Source: Pseudomonas thivervalensis
GTDB lineage: Bacteria > Pseudomonadota > Gammaproteobacteria > Pseudomonadales > Pseudomonadaceae
DNA: 64,000 nt
Assembly (NCBI RefSeq): GCF_001269655.1
Contig: NZ_LHVE01000016.1
Span: 52,034 to 116,033, forward strand
Direction of reading: 5' to 3'
Position numbers and translations under genes: made by a program. Positions 60,169-64,000 of the stretch are shown one piece after another; the stretch's first letter is position 1; each line of letters opens with the position of its first letter. The notes beneath the pieces were generated by a model that was not told the DNA's origin, searched no databases, and was given only the letters and a program-made list of their open reading frames with translations.

Positions 60169-60861
60169 ATGAACACTCTCGTTTCCCATCAACATAACCG
60201 CAATGTGCTCGCCGCCCTGCCCCTGCCCGGCCGGATCGGCAAACCGTCGGTGGACGATATCTACCCGCGGATCTTCGACGCCATCCTCGAACAACGCATT
60301 GCCCCGGCCAGCCGCTTCACCGAGGAAAGCCTGGGGGACGTGTTCGGTGTCAGCCGCAGCATCATTCGTCGCGTCCTGGCGCGCCTGTCGCACCAGCAAG
60401 TGGTGATATTGCGGCCCAACCACCGACCACAAGTCGCCGCACCGGATCTGGAACAGACCCGGCAGATCCTCCATGCTCGCCGCCTGGCCGAGCAGACCCT
60501 GGTGCGCCTGGCTTGCAAGGCACCGCAACCGCAGGATCTACGACGTCTTCGGAGTCTGGTGGAACAGGAGCAGCACTGCCTGGACCGCGGCGAGCGTGGC
60601 CCGGCGATACGCCTGTCCGGCGAGTTTCATCTGCAACTGGCCGCCATGGCCGGCAACGCGCCGTTGATGCAATTCCTCGGCAGCCTGGTGCCGTTGACCT
60701 CGTTGGCCTTGGCACGACACGAGGTCAAGTCGCGCCGACATTGCGCCTGGCAGGAACACCTGGCGATCGTCGACGCCGTGGAAGGTCGCAACGTCAACGA
60801 AGCCGTGCGGCTGATGGATGAGCACCTGGACCATCTGGAACAAAAACTGCTGATCAAATAG
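60169..60861 (+). CDS. GntR family regulator, second FCD-type paralogue
   Basis: 230 aa. Winged HTH (IAPASRFTEESLGDVFGVSRSIIRRVLARLSHQQVVIL) and FCD domain (ILHARRLAEQTLVRLACKAP, SGEFHLQLAAMAGNAPL, WQEHLAIVDAVEGRN). This HTH differs clearly from the first regulator (SRSIIRRVL against SRPSLREAV), so it should recognise a different site. It lies 22 bp after the first regulator and is likely co-transcribed. The ligand is unknown; purine- or dicarboxylate-type regulators have similar HTHs. Confidence 0.87.
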   Translation: MNTLVSHQHNRNVLAALPLPGRIGKPSVDDIYPRIFDAILEQRIAPASRFTEESLGDVFGVSRSIIRRVLARLSHQQVVILRPNHRPQVAAPDLEQTRQILHARRLAEQTLVRLACKAPQPQDLRRLRSLVEQEQHCLDRGERGPAIRLSGEFHLQLAAMAGNAPLMQFLGSLVPLTSLALARHEVKSRRHCAWQEHLAIVDAVEGRNVNEAVRLMDEHLDHLEQKLLIK

Positions 60862-60863
60862 CT

Positions 60864-60960
60864 GTTGTGGCGAGGGAGCTTGCTCCCGCTCGGTTACGCA
60901 GCAACCGCCAAAAAGCGAGGGCGGCTACGCCCCCCAGCGGGAGCAAGCTCCCTCGCCACG
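60864..60960. repeat. REP pair, family 2
   Basis: TTGTGGCGAGGGAGCTTGC... is paired with ...GCAAGCTCCCTCGCCACG around GGTTACGCAGCAACC and GGCGGCTACGCCCCCC. It lies between the convergent GntR and COG0523 genes. Confidence 0.88.
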
Positions 60961-61007
60961 AGAAGCTTTTTAGCTGCACACTTTTGATGGTCGCAGGCAA
61001 AGCGTCG

Positions 61008-61976
61008 TCAACGTAGCGCGGCGTCGAAGCCGGCGCGGATCTTCTCTTCGGGCAGTTCGTCGGCGATGAACACGATCACGCTTTCCCGGGCTTCGCCGGG
61101 TGCCCATTCGGTGTCCCAATCGAAACCGTACAGCTTGAGCACGCCTTGGAACACCAGTCGACGGGGTTCGCCCGCGATGTTCAGCACGCCTTTGTAGCGC
61201 AGCAATTGCTTGCCGTGCTCTTCCAGCAACTGGTTCATGAACTCGCTGAGCTTGTCGATATCCAGCGCCTTGTCGGTACGCAGCACCAGGCTGCTGATGC
61301 GATCGCCCGGGGTGGCCTTGCCCACCGGTCGCAGGCTGAACCCTGCACCCAGGTCCGCATTGAGATTGAAGCCGCGAATGTCGAGCAACTCGGCCAGGTC
61401 GATCTGGCCGTGTTCGACCACCCTGATCGGCGCCCGCCGGTTGATGCGCGTCAGGCGTTCGCCAAGGGCCTGGACCTGGGCTACGTCCACCAGGTCGGTC
61501 TTGCTCAGCAGCAGGCGATCGGCGAACCCGACTTGGGCCTGGGCGATGGCCTGGGTCAGGTGGATGTCGGCGTGAGCGGCATCCACCAACGTCAGGATGC
61601 CGTCGAGGATATAACGCTCGCGCAGGTCCTCGTCGATGAAAAAAGTCTGCGCCACCGGGGCTGGATCAGCCAGGCCGGTGCATTCGATCACCAGGCGATC
61701 GAAGGCGATCTCGCCGCTGTCCAGCCGCTCGAGCAACAGGTACAGGGCCTTGGTCAGGTCGGTGTGAATGGTGCAACACACGCAACCGTTGGCCAGGGTC
61801 ATGACTTGCACCGGCTCGTCGCCCAGCAGTTGGGTGTCGATACCGGCATCGCTGAATTCGTTCTCGATCACAGCGATTTTCAAGCCGTGTTCGGCCTTGA
61901 GCAGATGGCGCAACAGCGTGGTCTTGCCGGCGCCGAGGAAGCCGCTGAGGATGGTGACCGGGATGGGAGAGGACAA
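61008..61976 (-). CDS. COG0523 (YjiA-type) metal-chaperone GTPase
   Basis: 322 aa. Walker A GFLGAGKT (12-19), CxCC metal motif GCVCC (64-68) and GTPase motif SKTDLVD. The C-terminal CobW domain lacks a His-rich metal tail, which resembles YjiA. TTG start at 61976, supported by AAGGAG 7-8 bases upstream. Zinc or cobalt delivery is the family theme; its neighbours are ybdD and cstA, as in P. aeruginosa PA4604-PA4606. Confidence 0.9.
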   Translation of the reverse strand: MSSPIPVTILSGFLGAGKTTLLRHLLKAEHGLKIAVIENEFSDAGIDTQLLGDEPVQVMTLANGCVCCTIHTDLTKALYLLLERLDSGEIAFDRLVIECTGLADPAPVAQTFFIDEDLRERYILDGILTLVDAAHADIHLTQAIAQAQVGFADRLLLSKTDLVDVAQVQALGERLTRINRRAPIRVVEHGQIDLAELLDIRGFNLNADLGAGFSLRPVGKATPGDRISSLVLRTDKALDIDKLSEFMNQLLEEHGKQLLRYKGVLNIAGEPRRLVFQGVLKLYGFDWDTEWAPGEARESVIVFIADELPEEKIRAGFDAALR

Positions 61977-62012
61977 ACTGAATCTCCTTGATGCCTGAAA
62001 GGGAAGCGGTTT

Positions 62013-62102
62013 CGTGGGAGCGAGCTTGCTCGCGATGGCGGTGGATCAGTTGACATTATCATTAACTGACACTCCGATATCGCGAGCAAGCTCGCTCCCA
62101 CA
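62013..62102. repeat. REPIN, family 1
   Basis: CGTGGGAGCGAGCTTGC... is paired with ...GCAAGCTCGCTCCCACA. First of two REPINs between ybdD and the COG0523 gene. Confidence 0.9.
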
Positions 62103-62146
62103 AGGGATTTGTGGCGTATGCACATCTTGAGAAGACCCCAAAACAA

Positions 62147-62236
62147 CTGTGGGAGCGAGCTTGCTCGCGAAGGCGGTGTGTCAGCCACATCTATGGTGAC
62201 TGACCCGACGCCTTCGCGAGCAAGCCCGCTCCCACA
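62147..62236. repeat. REPIN, family 1
   Basis: CTGTGGGAGCGAGCTTGC... is paired with ...GCAAGCCCGCTCCCACAT. Second REPIN of the tandem, with the GCCCGC variant only in the right arm. Confidence 0.9.
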
Positions 62237-62258
62237 TGGGGTTTGGGTTCAGCTCAAT

Positions 62259-62456
62259 TCAACAGCACTTGGGCCCACCCTTGCCGCCGTAACGGGCCTC
62301 CTGGCGTTCACGGAAGAACGCCTCGTAGTCCATCATCGGCTTGTCCGGGTGCTTGGTTTGCATGTGCTCGACGTAGTTGTCGTAGTCAGGCATGCCGACC
62401 ATCAGGCGGGCGGCCTGACCGAGGTATTTACCCAGGCGACTCAAGTCATTGAACAT
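62259..62456 (-). CDS. YbdD/YjiX family protein
   Basis: 65 aa, MFNDLSRLGKYLGQAARLMVG.. (in part), ending GGKGGPKCC. Members are nearly always encoded just downstream of a CstA/BtsT pyruvate transporter and are required for or modulate its activity. It lies 15 bp after cstA and is surely co-transcribed. The C-terminal CC is conserved in the family. Confidence 0.93.
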   Translation of the reverse strand: MFNDLSRLGKYLGQAARLMVGMPDYDNYVEHMQTKHPDKPMMDYEAFFRERQEARYGGKGGPKCC

Positions 62457-62471
62457 CGTTGCAATCCTCTA

Positions 62472-64000
62472 TCAAGCGTCCGGCAGGGCCTGGAATGGCG
62501 CTTCCTTGTCCGTGCGTTCTTTCGTGCCCCAGGCGGCGATGCCGACCTTGAGCGCGTAGAACAGGATGCTGAAGACCACGAACAGGAACAACACCGTCAG
62601 CGTTGCGTTGGTGTAGGCGTTGAACACCACGTGCTGCATTTGCTCGATGCTCTTGGCCGGGGCCAGGATCTGGCCGGCGGCCAGGGCATCGTTGTATTTG
62701 CGCGCCAGGGCCAGGAAGCCGATCGCCGGGTTGGCGTCGAACAGCTTGATCAAGCCCGCGGTGGTGGTGCAGATCAGCAGCCAGGCCGCCGGCAGCAGCG
62801 TGACCCAGACGTAGCGCTGGCGCTTCATCTTGATCAGCACCACGGTGGCGAGCATCAGGGCGATACCGGCCAGCATCTGGTTGGAGATGCCGAACAGTGG
62901 CCACAAGGTGTTGATGCCACCCAGCGGATCGATCACGCCCTGGTACAGCAAGTAACCCCACAGTGCGACGCAGCCGGCGGTAGCGATCAGGTTGGCCGGC
63001 CAGGATTCGGTGCGCTTGAGCGAAGGCACGAACGAGCCGAGCAGGTCCTGCAGCATGAAGCGCCCGGCACGGGTGCCGGCGTCCACGGCGGTGAGGATGA
63101 ACAGCGCTTCGAACAGGATCGCGAAGTGGTACCAGAACGCCATGGTGTTCTCACCCGGCAGCACCGAGTGCAGGATCTGCGCGATCCCGACCGCCAGGGT
63201 CGGCGCACCGCCGGCACGGGCCAGTACGGTGGTTTCGCCGATGTCCTTGGCCACCGCTTGCAGCGCCTCGGGAGTGATGGCAAAGCCCCAACTGCTGACC
63301 GTCTGCGCCACGGCCACCACGTCACCACCGACGATTGCCGCCGGGCTGTTCATGGCGAAGTACACGCCTGGCTCGATCACCGAAGCCGCCACCATGGCCA
63401 TGATCGCCACGAAGGACTCCATCAGCATGCCGCCGTAACCGATGTAGCGGGCGTTGGTTTCGTTATCCAGCAGCTTGGGCGTGGTGCCCGAGGAGATCAG
63501 CGCATGGAAGCCCGAGACCGCACCGCAGGCGATGGTGATGAACAGGAACGGGAACAAACCGCCCTTCCACACCGGCCCGGTGCCGTCGGTGAACTGGGTC
63601 AGCGCCGGCATTTTCAGCTCGGGCATGGTGACCAGGATGCCGATCGCCAGCGCCACGATGGTGCCGATCTTGAGGAAGGTGGACAGGTAGTCCCGCGGCG
63701 CCAGGATCAGCCACACCGGCAGTACCGCCGCGACAAAACCGTAGCCGATCAGCATCCAGGTGATCTGGATCCCGGTGAAGGTGAAGGCCTTGGCCCAGAC
63801 CGGGTCGGCAGCGATCTGCCCGCCCAGCCAGATCGAGCCCAGCAGCAACAGCACGCCGATGATCGAGATTTCACCGATGCGGCCCGGGCGGATGTAGCGC
63901 ATGTAGATGCCCATGAACATCGCGATCGGGATGGTCGCCATCACCGTGAAGATCCCCCACGGGCTCTCGGCCAGGGCCTTGACCACGATCAGCGCCAGCA
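62472..64000 (-). CDS. cstA: Carbon starvation protein A (CstA/BtsT-type), 5' truncated by the window
   Basis: 509 codons visible, running open past the end of the window, so the true start is outside; the ATG-like GTG at 63986 is internal. Many membrane segments, TPKLLDNETNARYIGYGGMLMESF region and DLLGSFVPSLKRTESW. CstA proteins of about 690 aa take up pyruvate or peptides under carbon limitation. The C-terminal 3/4 is present. Confidence 0.94.
   Translation of the reverse strand, partial: LALIVVKALAESPWGIFTVMATIPIAMFMGIYMRYIRPGRIGEISIIGVLLLLGSIWLGGQIAADPVWAKAFTFTGIQITWMLIGYGFVAAVLPVWLILAPRDYLSTFLKIGTIVALAIGILVTMPELKMPALTQFTDGTGPVWKGGLFPFLFITIACGAVSGFHALISSGTTPKLLDNETNARYIGYGGMLMESFVAIMAMVAASVIEPGVYFAMNSPAAIVGGDVVAVAQTVSSWGFAITPEALQAVAKDIGETTVLARAGGAPTLAVGIAQILHSVLPGENTMAFWYHFAILFEALFILTAVDAGTRAGRFMLQDLLGSFVPSLKRTESWPANLIATAGCVALWGYLLYQGVIDPLGGINTLWPLFGISNQMLAGIALMLATVVLIKMKRQRYVWVTLLPAAWLLICTTTAGLIKLFDANPAIGFLALARKYNDALAAGQILAPAKSIEQMQHVVFNAYTNATLTVLFLFVVFSILFYALKVGIAAWGTKERTDKEAPFQALPDA

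Overview
The window is chromosomal DNA of a fluorescent-group Pseudomonas. The evidence is high GC in most genes, many Pseudomonas-type REP/REPIN palindromes between genes, and a gene order that follows the P. aeruginosa block from ndh and clpB to glyA, the COG0523 GTPase and cstA. Most of the window is core genome. Insertions and lineage-specific pieces sit between the core blocks.

Layout. 1-2.2 kb: 3' end of ndh and a chemoreceptor. 2.3-2.9 kb: a minus-strand tRNA operon (Asn, Pro, Lys, Pro). 3.2-7.6 kb: rluD-pgeF-clpB, with a heat-shock-type promoter in front of clpB. 7.7-12.1 kb: bamD, a PP0621-family gene and the pilSR two-component pair. 12.1-13.4 kb: a gene-free region with a truncated DUF6124-like remnant and a ~255-bp inverted repeat that encloses REP elements. 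13.4-21 kb: thiO and the minor-pilin operon fimU-pilV-pilW-pilX-pilY1-pilE, with fimT divergent. 21-28.5 kb: murJ, then the ribF-ileS-lspA-fkpB-ispH operon. 28.6-36.5 kb: rpsT, a YwqK-type repeat protein, creA, proB, obg, rpmA, rplU and ispB. 36.5-45.8 kb: PhnA-like, PA4570-like (behind a Fur-box-like site), fklB, UPF0114, PA4575-like, a Lon-like protease, DUF3015, DUF4105, a lipoprotein and a Gre-like factor.

45.8-49.6 kb is the most interesting part: a compact, AT-richer class II lanthipeptide locus. Two small precursor genes, the second too short for usual ORF cut-offs, lie upstream of a 1021-residue LanM synthetase. They share the leader MSEQIL-x-MSGDF. Their C-terminal parts are built from consecutive [Thr/Ser]-x(2-3)-Cys modules, which predicts a chain of separate small (methyl)lanthionine rings. 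A perfect RNA hairpin follows each precursor gene. No transporter or leader protease is encoded nearby.

49.7-64 kb: ettA, the GGDEF/EAL regulator morA, glyA, an AT-rich orphan gene, a DctA-type symporter with two GntR/FCD regulators, the COG0523 GTPase, ybdD and the 5'-truncated cstA. Two GGTAAGACC-type sites flank the predicted symporter promoter and look like operators for the adjacent FadR-type regulator.

The type IV pilus genes (pilSR, minor pilins, pilY1, fimT) form one functional theme. Envelope biogenesis (bamD, murJ, lspA, ispB, pgeF) and translation (ileS, rpsT, rplU/rpmA, obg, ettA, rluD, tRNAs) are the others. Start codons were chosen from ribosome-binding sites, operon overlaps and family lengths. 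No database search was run.
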